Shown here in pieces: positions 53,171 to 62,344 of a stretch of 64,000 bases of DNA. Positions within the stretch are counted from its first letter, which is position 1. The number at the start of each line of letters is the position of its first letter. The stretch lies in the NCBI RefSeq assembly GCF_042657185.1, contig NZ_JBHSNN010000010.1, one strand, 5' to 3'. This DNA comes from Ureibacillus thermophilus (GTDB taxonomy: Bacteria; Bacillota; Bacilli; Bacillales_A; Planococcaceae). Under the pieces are notes generated by a model. The model was not told where the DNA came from. It searched no databases and worked only from the letters and a program-made list of their open reading frames with translations. The translations under genes and the position numbers were made by a program.

Positions 53171-53932
53171 ATGACAAACAGAAAAAAAGGTAACCACCAA
53201 AAAAATGGAGTATATCCTGACCAAGTAAAACAACAATTTGAAGAGCTTGAAGAGCAATTAAATATCTCTTTTAAAAATAAAAATTTATTGTACCAAGCTT
53301 TCACCCATTCATCCTATGTGAATGAGCATCGGAAAAAGCATTTTACGGATAATGAACGTCTTGAATTTTTAGGAGACGCCGTATTGGAACTCTCCATTTC
53401 AAAATATCTTTTTGACCGTTATCCGCATATGAGCGAAGGCGAATTGACGAAACTTCGGGCAGCCATTGTTTGTGAACCTTCCCTCGTCATTTTCGCCAAT
53501 GAATTAAATTTTGGAAAATATGTACTGCTTGGAAAAGGGGAAGAACTGACAGGAGGAAGAGAACGGCCAGCTCTTCTTGCCGATGTATTTGAATCATATA
53601 TCGGCGCCCTTTACCTAGACCAAGGATTGGAAAAAGTCTTTCAATTTTTAGAAAGGGTTGTGTTCCCGAAAGTCGAAGTCGGTGCTTTTTCGCATGTGAT
53701 GGATTTCAAAAGCCAACTTCAAGAATTGGTGCAGCAATCCAATACCGGTGTATTGCATTATGAAATTATCGATGAAAGAGGACCGGCGCACAATCGGACA
53801 TTCGTTTCCCGGGTGTTATTAAACGACCAGGAACTTGGCATTGGCCGCGGCAAATCAAAAAAAGAAGCGGAACAACAAGCTGCGCAAAATGCGATGGTCG
53901 CTTTAAATCAGTCCCTACACAAGGAGGAATAG
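53171..53932 (+). CDS. rncS: Ribonuclease III
   Basis: RNase III cuts double-stranded RNA, including rRNA precursors and, in Bacillales, SRP RNA precursors. The 253-residue protein has the signature NERLEFLGDAVLELSIS (about residues 61-77), a second catalytic acid in LADVFESYIGALYLD, and a C-terminal dsRNA-binding domain (DFKSQLQELVQQ...GRGKSKKEAEQQAAQNAM). A GGAAGG site precedes the ATG. It is followed 1 bp later by smc. Confidence 0.97.
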   Translation: MTNRKKGNHQKNGVYPDQVKQQFEELEEQLNISFKNKNLLYQAFTHSSYVNEHRKKHFTDNERLEFLGDAVLELSISKYLFDRYPHMSEGELTKLRAAIVCEPSLVIFANELNFGKYVLLGKGEELTGGRERPALLADVFESYIGALYLDQGLEKVFQFLERVVFPKVEVGAFSHVMDFKSQLQELVQQSNTGVLHYEIIDERGPAHNRTFVSRVLLNDQELGIGRGKSKKEAEQQAAQNAMVALNQSLHKEE

Positions 53933-53933
53933 C

Positions 53934-56900
53934 ATGTTCCTTAAACGATTAGAAGTAGTTGGCTTTAAATCATTTGCAGACCGCATCGGCATCGATTTTG
54001 TACCGGGAGTCACTGCCGTTGTCGGCCCAAATGGAAGCGGTAAAAGTAATGTGACGGACGCGATTCGGTGGGTTTTAGGCGAGCAGTCGGCAAAAAGTTT
54101 GCGCGGTTCTAAAATGGAAGATGTCATTTTTGCAGGAAGCGCCTCCCGAAAACCGTTGAACTTTGCGGAAGTAACGCTGATTTTAGACAATGAAGATGCA
54201 AAAGTAGACATTCCGTATTCTGAAATCAGTGTCACAAGAAGAGTGTACCGTTCAGGGGAAAGTGAATATTTACTAAATAATCAGCAATGTCGTTTAAAGG
54301 ACATTACTGATTTATTTATGGATTCCGGATTGGGAAAAGAAGCGTTTTCCATCATTTCCCAAGGTCGCGTTGATGAAATATTAAACAGCAAACCGGACGA
54401 TCGTCGGGTCATATTTGAAGAAGCGGCTGGAATATTAAAATATAAGCTGCGCAAGAAAAAGGCGGAGCAAAAATTACTGGAAACCGATGATAATTTGCAT
54501 CGAGTATTGGACATACTGCATGAATTGGATAGCCGTCTGGAGCCGCTAAAAATCCAAAGCTCCGTGGCCAAAGACTATCTGCGCATGACGGAAGAATTGA
54601 GGGAATTAGACATTTCTCTCATCGTTCATGACTTAAAGCAATATTATGAAGAGTTGTCCACGGTCAACATAGAGCATGAACAGCTGGAGCAGCAAGAATT
54701 GCAGAAATCATCGGAAATTGCTGACCTGCAGGCGACAGTTGATGAGTTGAGAACGAAAATCCAACACATTGATTCGTCCATCGATGCCATGCAGGAACGG
54801 TTAGTTGAAGTAAGCGCCGAGGTGGAGCGTTGGGAAGGACGCAAAGCCCTCATGCAAGAAAAACGATCCAATGCGGAAAAGCAATTTCAACAATTGGAAC
54901 TTTCATTAAAACAGGCGCAGGAAGAGGAACAAGAACTGGCAAATCAAGAAGAACAAAATAAACAATTATTTGCTCAGAAAAAATATGCGATTCAGCAATT
55001 AAAAGCAGAAATCAAGCAGCTTGACTTGTCCCTCAACACATCTATCTCTCAGCTTGAACAACAAATTGAAGAACAGAAAAATCTTTACATCGATTTATTA
55101 AATGAAGAAGCAACGGCGAAAAACGAGCTTAAACATATTGAACAACAATTAGCGCAATACGAAGAAACGGAAGAGCGCATCAATGACCGTTCTGAAGAAA
55201 TGTTGAGAAAATTAAATGAAGTTTCTCGTCTAAAAAACGAAATGGCAGAGAAGCTGGATAGCATCAAAAAGAAATTAAGTGAAATATTAGAGCAATATGA
55301 AAAACTGCAACGCCAATTAAAAGCAGCTTCTTCTTCCTATGAAATAAAACAGCAGATGCTCTATAAAGCATATCAACATCAACAACAATTGAAATCCCGA
55401 AAAGATGCCCTTGAAGAGTTGGAAGCGGACTTTTCCGGATTTTCTTATGGAGTCAAGGAAATCTTGCTTGCAAGGGAACGGGGAGAATTGATAGGAATTG
55501 AAGGGGCCGTTGCAGAACTTTTAAAGGTGGATGGAAAATATTCCAAAGCCATTGAAATTGCTTTAGGTGCAGCAACACAGCATATCGTGACAAAAACGGA
55601 GCAGGATGCCCAAAAGGCGATCGGCTGGCTGAAAGCAAAAAAAGCCGGCCGCGCTACCTTCCTGCCAAAAAACGTCATGAAATCTCGGAAACTATCTCCT
55701 TCTCAAATTGGACAAGCGTTGAATCATCCTGCCTTTGTACGTCTTGCCCATGAATTAGTAGAATGTGATGAACAAAACCGCAATATTGTGGAATACTTGC
55801 TCGGGAATGTTCTTGTTGCCGAGCATCTTGAGGGAGCAAGCCAAATCGCAAAATTATGCGATTATAAATACAGAGTCGTAACTTTGGATGGAGATGTCGT
55901 CAATGCAGGCGGATCGCTTACAGGCGGCTCTATGAAACAACAAAACTCTTTGTTTACTAGAAAGGCGGAATTGGAGCAATTAAAAGTTCAACTCGTTCAA
56001 ATGGAACAATCTATTTCACAGGCTGAAAAAGTGCTAAGAAAGGAAAAAGAAGCATTCACTCATCTGCAGCAACAAGCGGAAACATTGAAGCAGCAAAGTG
56101 AACAATTCCGTCAAGAAGAAATAGAGTTGCATTCCAAATATGTTGAGTTAGAATTGGAAGAGAAAAACTTAAAGAACACTGTAAGCCTTGCTTCCTCTGA
56201 AAAAAATACAGCTTCTACTAGAAGGGAAGCCTTGTTAAAACAAAAAGAGCAAATGGAAGAACGGCTTCATCAATTAAATCTTGAGTTGCAGAAAGTAAAC
56301 GAAACAGTGGAGAAACTGTCGAAAGCAAAAGTTCAGAGCGAAACGAAAAAAGATTTGCTTCGCGAAGAATCAGCGAAAAAACGTTCAGAACTTGCGGTTT
56401 TAGAAGAACAGTTAAATCAACTGCAAATTCAAACGGCGGAAATCGCATTAAAACGTTCAAAACTTCTTCAGCAAATCGACACTATTTCCCAAGAAATGAA
56501 CTGGATTCAAAACGAGCGGGAAAACGAGATGACGGAAGAAGAAATTGAACAAGCGATTGCCGAATGTGCAGAAAAGCGCGCCCAATATTCGACCACGATT
56601 AAAGAAAACCGCAAGCTGCGTGAAGATTATCAACAGCAGCTCTCTCAATTAGATGAACAATTAAAAGAAATGCAGAGAATCCATAAAGGCTTTTTGGAAC
56701 AATTGCGTTCGATGGATGTTAAGAAAAGCCGAATCGAATTTGAAATTAACAGGCTAAACAATTTATTGGATGAACAGTACGAAATTGATTTTGAAGAAGC
56801 GAAAGATGAAGCGATTGAATTGGAAGATGTGGAACGCATCCGCAAAAAAGTGAAGTTATTGAAACTTTCCATTGAAGAACTGGGACCTGTCAATTTAACG

Positions 56901-57512
56901 GCAATTGAAGAATATGAACGGGTATTAGAGCGGCATACCTTTTTAACAGAACAGCGCAATGATTTAATTGAAGCCCAAAAAACCTTAAATGAAACGATTA
57001 AAGAAATGGACGAAGAAATGGCTACTCGATTTAAGGAGACCTTTGAGAACATCCAGCAGCAATTCCGGGAAGTGTTCCGTGAACTGTTTGGCGGCGGCCA
57101 TGCAGATTTAATCTTATTGGAGCCTGAAAATTTATTAGAAACAGGCATTGAAATTGTCGCTCAACCTCCAGGGAAAAAGCTGCAAAATCTAAACTTGCTT
57201 TCTGGCGGCGAACGGGCATTAACGGCGATTGCTCTATTATTTGCCATTTTAAATGCCCGCCCTGTGCCATTTGCCATTTTGGACGAAGTGGAAGCGGCGC
57301 TGGATGAAGCAAATGTCGAACGATATAGCCGATATTTAAAGAAATTAAGCCGACATACGCAATTTATTGTCATCACCCATCGAAAAGGGACGATGGAAGG
57401 AGCCGATGTATTGTATGGCATTACAATGCAGGAATCGGGCGTGTCGAAACTTGTTTCAGTGAAATTGGAAGATGAAGTAGTACTTGTAGGACAAAGGAGC
57501 GAAGAAACATGA
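53934..57512 (+). CDS. smc: Chromosome partition protein SMC
   Basis: SMC is the core of bacterial condensin with ScpA and ScpB. The 1192-residue protein has the Walker A VVGPNGSGKSNVTDAIRWVLGEQSAKSLRG (about residues 28-57), long coiled coils (about 170-505 and 675-1010), the flexible hinge (about 515-660), the ABC signature LNLLSGGERALTAIALLFAI (about 1085) and Walker B VPFAILDEVEAALDEANV. It lies in the rncS-smc-ftsY cluster and overlaps ftsY by 4 bp. Confidence 0.98.
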   Translation: MFLKRLEVVGFKSFADRIGIDFVPGVTAVVGPNGSGKSNVTDAIRWVLGEQSAKSLRGSKMEDVIFAGSASRKPLNFAEVTLILDNEDAKVDIPYSEISVTRRVYRSGESEYLLNNQQCRLKDITDLFMDSGLGKEAFSIISQGRVDEILNSKPDDRRVIFEEAAGILKYKLRKKKAEQKLLETDDNLHRVLDILHELDSRLEPLKIQSSVAKDYLRMTEELRELDISLIVHDLKQYYEELSTVNIEHEQLEQQELQKSSEIADLQATVDELRTKIQHIDSSIDAMQERLVEVSAEVERWEGRKALMQEKRSNAEKQFQQLELSLKQAQEEEQELANQEEQNKQLFAQKKYAIQQLKAEIKQLDLSLNTSISQLEQQIEEQKNLYIDLLNEEATAKNELKHIEQQLAQYEETEERINDRSEEMLRKLNEVSRLKNEMAEKLDSIKKKLSEILEQYEKLQRQLKAASSSYEIKQQMLYKAYQHQQQLKSRKDALEELEADFSGFSYGVKEILLARERGELIGIEGAVAELLKVDGKYSKAIEIALGAATQHIVTKTEQDAQKAIGWLKAKKAGRATFLPKNVMKSRKLSPSQIGQALNHPAFVRLAHELVECDEQNRNIVEYLLGNVLVAEHLEGASQIAKLCDYKYRVVTLDGDVVNAGGSLTGGSMKQQNSLFTRKAELEQLKVQLVQMEQSISQAEKVLRKEKEAFTHLQQQAETLKQQSEQFRQEEIELHSKYVELELEEKNLKNTVSLASSEKNTASTRREALLKQKEQMEERLHQLNLELQKVNETVEKLSKAKVQSETKKDLLREESAKKRSELAVLEEQLNQLQIQTAEIALKRSKLLQQIDTISQEMNWIQNERENEMTEEEIEQAIAECAEKRAQYSTTIKENRKLREDYQQQLSQLDEQLKEMQRIHKGFLEQLRSMDVKKSRIEFEINRLNNLLDEQYEIDFEEAKDEAIELEDVERIRKKVKLLKLSIEELGPVNLTAIEEYERVLERHTFLTEQRNDLIEAQKTLNETIKEMDEEMATRFKETFENIQQQFREVFRELFGGGHADLILLEPENLLETGIEIVAQPPGKKLQNLNLLSGGERALTAIALLFAILNARPVPFAILDEVEAALDEANVERYSRYLKKLSRHTQFIVITHRKGTMEGADVLYGITMQESGVSKLVSVKLEDEVVLVGQRSEET

Positions 57513-58711
57513 GCTTTTTTAAACGATTAAAGGAAAAATTAACGGGTAAAACATCAGAAGAACAAATTCAACAGGAAACGATTGAAGAAACAACGGAAGA
57601 AAAGGAAGAGGTTGAACAACCGATTGCTGATGTAGCAGCTGAACCTGAACAAGAACATCCATTAGCACAAGCAGAACAGGTTGAAGAAACTGTAGAGGAA
57701 GAAACGAAAGCTGTTGAAGAAGAACAAGCAGAAAAAGAAAAGAAACCATCCGCTTGGTCCATTACGCAAAAATTTAAAATGGGTCTTGCCAAAACTCGCG
57801 ATACATTCACTTCCAAAGTGAACGATTTAATTGCCCGCTATCGAAAAGTGGATGAGGAGTTCTTTGAAGAGTTGGAAGAGATATTGCTGCAAGCCGATGT
57901 GGGATTTGAAACTGTCATGGAGTTGATGGATGAACTCCGCTTTGAAGTGCAGCGAAAAAATATGAATGATACAAAAGGCATTTATGAAATCATTTGCGAA
58001 AAATTAGTGGAAATCTACGAAAAAGGCGAAGAAGGTATTTCCGAATTGAATTTGCAACCGGAAGGCGAATTGACAGTCATTTTATTTGTCGGAGTAAACG
58101 GCGTAGGAAAAACGACAACTATCGGAAAACTTGCCCACCGTTTGAAAAACCAAGGGAAAAAGGTGATGCTTGCTGCCGGTGATACGTTCCGTGCCGGCGC
58201 CATTGAACAGCTTCAAATCTGGGGCGATCGGGTAGGCTGCGAGGTTATTAAACAATCAGAAGGCTCCGACCCGGCTGCGGTGATTTATGATGCCATTAAC
58301 GCTGCGAAAAAGCGTGGTGTAGACGTGCTGATTTGCGATACAGCAGGACGCTTGCAAAATAAAGTGAACTTAATGAAAGAGCTGGAAAAAATTCATCGTG
58401 TGATATCCCGCGAAATTCCGAATGCGCCGCATGAAGTATTGCTTGCACTTGATGCAACGACAGGCCAAAATGCCCTCATCCAGGCGCAAACTTTTAAAGA
58501 AGCTACCAACGTGACAGGGATTGTATTAACAAAACTAGACGGTACAGCAAAAGGAGGCATTGTGTTAGCCATTCGAAACAAACTCAATATTCCGGTGAAA
58601 TTCGTAGGGCTTGGCGAAAAAATCGACGACTTGCAGCCATTTGATCCAGAACGCTACGTTTACGGCCTATTTGCTGATTCATTAGATAAAGAATTGAGTA
58701 AAGCGGAATAA
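57509..58711 (+). CDS. ftsY: Signal recognition particle receptor FtsY
   Basis: FtsY docks ribosome-SRP complexes at the membrane. The 400-residue protein has a Glu-rich, low-complexity N-terminal region (about residues 15-85), longer than the B. subtilis form (329 total), then the NG domain: GVNGVGKTTTIGKLA (P-loop), AAGDTFRAGAIEQL, CDTAGR, DATTGQNALIQA, TKLDGTAKGG and FVGLGEKIDDLQPFD. The overlap with smc indicates coupling. Confidence 0.97.
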   Translation: MSFFKRLKEKLTGKTSEEQIQQETIEETTEEKEEVEQPIADVAAEPEQEHPLAQAEQVEETVEEETKAVEEEQAEKEKKPSAWSITQKFKMGLAKTRDTFTSKVNDLIARYRKVDEEFFEELEEILLQADVGFETVMELMDELRFEVQRKNMNDTKGIYEIICEKLVEIYEKGEEGISELNLQPEGELTVILFVGVNGVGKTTTIGKLAHRLKNQGKKVMLAAGDTFRAGAIEQLQIWGDRVGCEVIKQSEGSDPAAVIYDAINAAKKRGVDVLICDTAGRLQNKVNLMKELEKIHRVISREIPNAPHEVLLALDATTGQNALIQAQTFKEATNVTGIVLTKLDGTAKGGIVLAIRNKLNIPVKFVGLGEKIDDLQPFDPERYVYGLFADSLDKELSKAE

Positions 58712-58732
58712 TAAGTAAAACATACTTAGATT

Positions 58733-58774
58733 AGTAGTACAAACCAAGGCCAAGGTTTGTGCTGCTATTTTTTT
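58733..58774 (+). terminator. Terminator after ftsY
   Basis: AGTAGTACAAACC (58733-58745) pairs with GGTTTGTGCTGCT (58754-58766) with two wobbles, then a T7 run. It isolates ftsY from the insertion remnant. Confidence 0.85.
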
Positions 58775-58787
58775 ATAGTAGAAGTGA

Positions 58788-59069
58788 AGAAAAGTCGACC
58801 AGCCTCAGGGATTTTTAGAAGGTGAAATCAATCATACACGAAGAGATTTTGAACAACATAAGCGAATAGTAGATATTACATCACTTGATGACCAAGCACC
58901 AGACATTGTATTTGAAGCAACAGGTGTTTATTCAAAATCGATTGAAGCATTTTTAAAAGATTACGGTTATGCATATTATCCCCTTGAAGCGAACTGACAA
59001 ATGGCGAAGATGCGTCGACATAAAACCGATATAAGCGATGCTCAAGAATTCGCCAAAACACAGCACTCG
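58788..59069 (+). pseudogene. IS110-family transposase remnant (N-terminal DEDD domain fragment)
   Basis: Reading in one frame gives QGFLEGEINHTRRDFEQHK, DIVFEATGVYSKSIEAFLKD and YAYYPLEAN, a TGA stop at 58995-58997, then QMAKMRRHKTDISDAQEFAK. EATGVY and the RRHKTDISDA block are typical of IS110/IS116-type transposases, where the stop would normally be Leu. There is no start codon, the N-terminal end and the C-terminal Tnp domain are missing, and nothing recognisable follows. It is a dead fragment between ftsY and ylxM. Confidence 0.8.
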
Positions 59070-59212
59070 CCCCGTCACTCCAATCAATTTTTTACAAAAA
59101 CCCTTTCAGCTGCTTTTGTTTATGTTCCGGCCTCTTTCGTTTTAAGAAATAACAATGTATCAAATTCCGCTGATAAATTTTCGGATGAACATTTTTATTA
59201 AAGGAATTTTAC
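59070..59212. other. Non-coding flank between IS remnant and ylxM promoter
   Basis: AT-rich sequence with no recognisable coding, RNA or repeat signal. It may be residual insertion-element DNA or original intergenic sequence; I cannot find terminal repeats. Confidence 0.4.
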
Positions 59213-59241
59213 TTGACACACCTATTCAAAATCGATATGAT
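59213..59241 (+). promoter_or_regulatory. Sigma-A promoter for ylxM-ffh
   Basis: A consensus TTGACA (59213-59218), a 17-base spacer and TATGAT (59236-59241), 34 bases before the ylxM start. Confidence 0.85.
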
Positions 59242-59274
59242 ACAGTAGAAAAACTATGATTGGAGAGACATTCG

Positions 59275-59607
59275 ATGTTACTGGAAAAAACGACGCGGAT
59301 GAATTTTCTCTTCGACTTTTATCAAGCCTTGTTGACGGATAAACAGCGCGCCTATATGGAGCTTTATTATCTAGACGACCTTTCATTGGGCGAAATTGCT
59401 GAAAGCTATAAAGTTTCCCGACAAGCTGTATATGATAATATCCGCCGTACAGAGGCAATGCTTGAAGAATATGAAGAAAAACTGAAATTATTCGAAAAGT
59501 TCCAAAAGCGTCAAGAAACCATTGAAAAACTAGTCTCCGCTATTAAAGAACAAGCGCCTATTGAAGAACAATTACAATTAATCGATCAATTAAAAGAAAC
59601 GGATTAG
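59275..59607 (+). CDS. ylxM: SRP-associated helix-turn-helix protein YlxM
   Basis: YlxM (UPF0122) interacts with the SRP pathway in streptococci and is always next to ffh. The 110-residue protein, equal to the B. subtilis length, has a sigma-70 region-4-like helix-turn-helix (LLTDKQRAYMELYYLDDLSLGEIAESYKVSRQAVYDNIRRTEAML) and a C-terminal coiled region. I chose ATG 59275 behind GGAGAG over the TTG at 59260. It is 12 bp from ffh. Confidence 0.94.
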   Translation: MLLEKTTRMNFLFDFYQALLTDKQRAYMELYYLDDLSLGEIAESYKVSRQAVYDNIRRTEAMLEEYEEKLKLFEKFQKRQETIEKLVSAIKEQAPIEEQLQLIDQLKETD

Positions 59608-59619
59608 GAGGCGAAAAGT

Positions 59620-60981
59620 TTGGCATTTGAAGGATTATCAGAACGACTCCAGAGCACAATCCAGAAAATCAAAGGCAAAGGAAAAGTAACGGAAGCAGAC
59701 GTTAAACAAATGATGAGAGAAGTGCGTCTTGCTTTAATTGAAGCCGATGTCAACTTGAAAGTTGTTAAAGACTTTGTCAAACGAGTAAGTGAGCGGGCGA
59801 TCGGCTCCGAGGTTATGAAAAGTTTAACACCTGGTCAACAAATTATTAAAATCGTAAAAGATGAATTGACAGAGTTGATGGGTGGGGAGCATAGTCAAAT
59901 TAAATTTAATCCAAAGCCTCCAACGGTGATTATGATGGTCGGCCTGCAAGGGGCAGGTAAAACAACGACGACGGGAAAATTGGCAAATCTGCTAAGAAAA
60001 AAATACAATCGAAAACCGCTCCTTGTTGCTGCTGACGTTTATCGTCCAGCGGCCATCCAACAATTGGAAACATTAGGGAAACAGCTCTCCATTCCAGTGT
60101 TTTCCCTTGGTGCGGATGTTTCTCCTGTGAAAATTGCCGAAGAAGCTATTGAACATGCAAAGAAAGAACATTTTGACGTGGTCATTATCGATACAGCTGG
60201 TCGATTACATATCGATGAACAATTGATGGACGAATTAAAAAATATTCGTGCCCTGAAAGAGCCCGATGAAATATTCTTAGTTGTGGATGCAATGACTGGT
60301 CAAGATGCAGTGAATGTGGCCCAAAGCTTCAATGATGCACTCGGCATTACCGGCGTTATCTTAACAAAATTGGACGGCGATACTCGCGGTGGTGCGGCAC
60401 TTTCCATTCGTGCCGTTACTGAAAAACCGATCAAATTCGTCGGTATGGGCGAGAAAATGGATGCCCTAGAGCCATTCCACCCAGAGCGCATGGCTTCCCG
60501 AATTTTAGGAATGGGGGATGTCCTTTCTTTAATTGAAAAAGCCCAGGCCAATGTCGATTTAGAAAAAGCGAAAGAGCTTGAAGAAAAATTTAAAACGCAA
60601 ACCTTTACTTTTGATGATTTTATTGAACAGCTGAAAGCCGTTCGAAAAATGGGACCGTTGGAAGATTTGCTTAAAATGATTCCGGGGTTTAGCAAAATCA
60701 AAGGTTTAAATAATATTCAAATTGATGAAAAGCAAATCGACCGTCTTGAGGCGATTATTTATTCCATGACGAAAGAAGAAAGGGAGCATCCGGAAATCAT
60801 CAATGCGAGCCGAAAAAAACGGATTGCCAAAGGTTCTGGAACATCCATTCAAGACGTCAACCGACTGCTCAAGCAATTTGAAGATATGAAAAAAATGATG
60901 AAGCAAATGGCAGGCATGACACAAGGTAAAGGCAAGAAGAAAATGAAAATTCCAGGCATCGATTCATTTTTTAAATTTTAA
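59620..60981 (+). CDS. ffh: Signal recognition particle protein Ffh
   Basis: Ffh binds signal sequences and 4.5S/6S-like SRP RNA and pairs with FtsY. The 453-residue protein starts at TTG behind TAGGAGG (family start MAFEGLSERLQ). NG-domain motifs are GLQGAGKTTTTGKLA, ADVYRPAAIQQL, DTAGR, DAMTGQDAVNVA, TKLDGDTRGGAALS and FVGMGEKMDALEPFHPERMA. The C-terminal Met-rich M domain has KMMKQMAGMTQGKGKKKMK. Confidence 0.98.
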   Translation: MAFEGLSERLQSTIQKIKGKGKVTEADVKQMMREVRLALIEADVNLKVVKDFVKRVSERAIGSEVMKSLTPGQQIIKIVKDELTELMGGEHSQIKFNPKPPTVIMMVGLQGAGKTTTTGKLANLLRKKYNRKPLLVAADVYRPAAIQQLETLGKQLSIPVFSLGADVSPVKIAEEAIEHAKKEHFDVVIIDTAGRLHIDEQLMDELKNIRALKEPDEIFLVVDAMTGQDAVNVAQSFNDALGITGVILTKLDGDTRGGAALSIRAVTEKPIKFVGMGEKMDALEPFHPERMASRILGMGDVLSLIEKAQANVDLEKAKELEEKFKTQTFTFDDFIEQLKAVRKMGPLEDLLKMIPGFSKIKGLNNIQIDEKQIDRLEAIIYSMTKEEREHPEIINASRKKRIAKGSGTSIQDVNRLLKQFEDMKKMMKQMAGMTQGKGKKKMKIPGIDSFFKF

Positions 60982-61004
60982 TTTATACTGTTAAGAAAAA
61001 ACAC

Positions 61005-61033
61005 TTTACAAACAATTAAAACACTGTTATTAT
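61005..61033 (+). promoter_or_regulatory. Promoter for rpsP
   Basis: TTTACA (61005-61010), a 17-base spacer and an extended -10 TGTTATTAT (TATTAT at 61028-61033), 40 bases before rpsP. Confidence 0.7.
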
Positions 61034-61073
61034 TCTATCTTGTGTAAAACTAATTCGGAGGTGCTAAATTAAC

Positions 61074-61352
61074 ATGGCAGTAAAAATTCGTTTAAAACGT
61101 ATGGGAGCAAAAAAATCTCCTTTCTATCGTATTGTAGTTGCTGATTCTCGTTCTCCACGCGATGGACGTTCAATTGAAACAGTAGGCTACTACAATCCAC
61201 TAACTGTACCAGCAACTGTAAACATTGATGAAGAGAAAGCTCTTAAATGGTTGGCAAATGGTGCAAAACCATCTGATACAGTTCGCAACTTGTTCTCACA
61301 ACAAGGCATTATGGAAAAATTCCACAATTTAAAATTCAATAAAAACGCTTAA
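61074..61352 (+). CDS. rpsP: 30S ribosomal protein S16
   Basis: S16 is a 30S assembly protein. The 92-residue basic protein begins MAVKIRLKRMGAKKSPFYRIVVADSRSPRDGR and contains ETVGYYNPL and WLANGAKPSDTVRNLF. CGGAGGTG precedes the ATG. It heads the rpsP-khpA group downstream of ffh. Confidence 0.98.
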   Translation: MAVKIRLKRMGAKKSPFYRIVVADSRSPRDGRSIETVGYYNPLTVPATVNIDEEKALKWLANGAKPSDTVRNLFSQQGIMEKFHNLKFNKNA

Positions 61353-61375
61353 TTCACATTTTTGGAGGTGTCCGC

Positions 61376-61606
61376 ATGCAACAGCTGATTGAAACAATCG
61401 TAAAACCACTTGTTGACTATCCAGAAGACGTGCGCGTTGAAAAAGATGAAAACGCGAACCGTATTGTTTATAAGCTTTTTGTGAATCCTTTAGATCGAGG
61501 AAAAGTGATAGGGAAACACGGTCGTGTTGCGAAAGCAATTCGGACTATTGTTTATTCAGCAAGCGGTCACCACAAGAAAAAAACATACGTCGATATTTTA
61601 GATTAA
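61376..61606 (+). CDS. khpA: KH-domain RNA-binding protein KhpA (YlqC)
   Basis: KhpA is a small KH-domain protein that partners KhpB (Jag) and binds many transcripts. The 76-residue protein has the KH GXXG loop in GKVIGKHGRVAKAIRTIVYS. TGGAGGTG precedes the ATG. It is followed by a terminator. The ylqD gene that follows it in B. subtilis is not present in the next 216 bp. Confidence 0.93.
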   Translation: MQQLIETIVKPLVDYPEDVRVEKDENANRIVYKLFVNPLDRGKVIGKHGRVAKAIRTIVYSASGHHKKKTYVDILD

Positions 61607-61610
61607 TGTA

Positions 61611-61636
61611 AAAAGGGGCTATTTCGGCCCCTTTTT
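61611..61636 (+). terminator. Terminator after khpA
   Basis: AAAAGGGGC (61611-61619) pairs perfectly with GCCCCTTTT (61627-61635), ending in a T run. Confidence 0.85.
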
Positions 61637-61822
61637 ATTCGTATTGCAGGTTGATATTCTGCTTCAAAGAAAAGGATGCGTCCCTGTTTCCAACTCCAAT
61701 ATCCAACAAATTGATAAGAATCAATAAATGAATACCACTAGGAACATCAAAATAAATAATGTACGATTATGAAAGAAGAAACAGTAGAAAAACTTCATTT
61801 ATAAAGAAGAGGTGTTTGTTGA

Positions 61823-62344
61823 ATGGAATGGTTAAATGTGGGCCGCATTGTTAACACCCATGGCATTCGGGGAGAGGTTAGAGTTCTCTCTTCCACTGAT
61901 TTTGAAGAGATTCGATTTAAAAAAGGATCCAAACTGGCCATTTTTAAAAATGACCGTTCAGAACCGATATGGGTGATTGTTGAAAATGCCAGAAGACATA
62001 AAAACTTTATTTTATTGACTTTTGAAGGTTATGATAACATCAATCAAGTGGAGCCATTTAAAAACAGCCTATTAAAAATATCAAAAGACCAATTAAACGA
62101 AGATGAATTGGAAGAAAATGAATACTATTATTTTGAAATCATTGGCTGCCAAGTTTATTCAGAGGAAGGCGAACATCTAGGTGAAATCAGCAATATTTTG
62201 GAAACAGGTGCCAATGATGTTTGGGAAATGAAAGATCAAAAAGGAAAAAAATACTATATTCCATACATTGAAGATGTCGTAAAAGAGATTGATGTGGACA
62301 ATAAACGGATTACCATTCATGTGATGGAAGGATTATTATCATGA
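61823..62344 (+). CDS. rimM: 16S rRNA processing protein RimM
   Basis: RimM assists maturation of the 30S head, binding S19. The 173-residue protein has an N-terminal RimM barrel (LNVGRIVNTHGIRGEVRVLSSTD) and a C-terminal PRC-barrel (EYYYFEIIGCQVYSEEGEHLGEISNILETGANDVWEM...YIPYIEDVVKEID). AAGAGGTG precedes the ATG. It overlaps trmD by 4 bp. Confidence 0.96.
   Translation: MEWLNVGRIVNTHGIRGEVRVLSSTDFEEIRFKKGSKLAIFKNDRSEPIWVIVENARRHKNFILLTFEGYDNINQVEPFKNSLLKISKDQLNEDELEENEYYYFEIIGCQVYSEEGEHLGEISNILETGANDVWEMKDQKGKKYYIPYIEDVVKEIDVDNKRITIHVMEGLLS

Noticed and set aside
56645..57148. 167-codon open frame on the - strand within smc
   Set aside because: It is Ser-rich reverse translation of coiled-coil coding sequence, with no supporting signals.
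59001..59201. Small + strand open frame starting MAKMRRHKTDISDAQ
   Set aside because: It is the downstream part of the broken IS110 transposase after an in-frame stop, followed by unrelated sequence, not a separate gene.
61637..61822. Search for ylqD or a remnant between khpA and rimM
   Set aside because: All frames contain stops and no similarity to YlqD is visible. A 16-base palindrome (61710-61725) is present but too short to assign.
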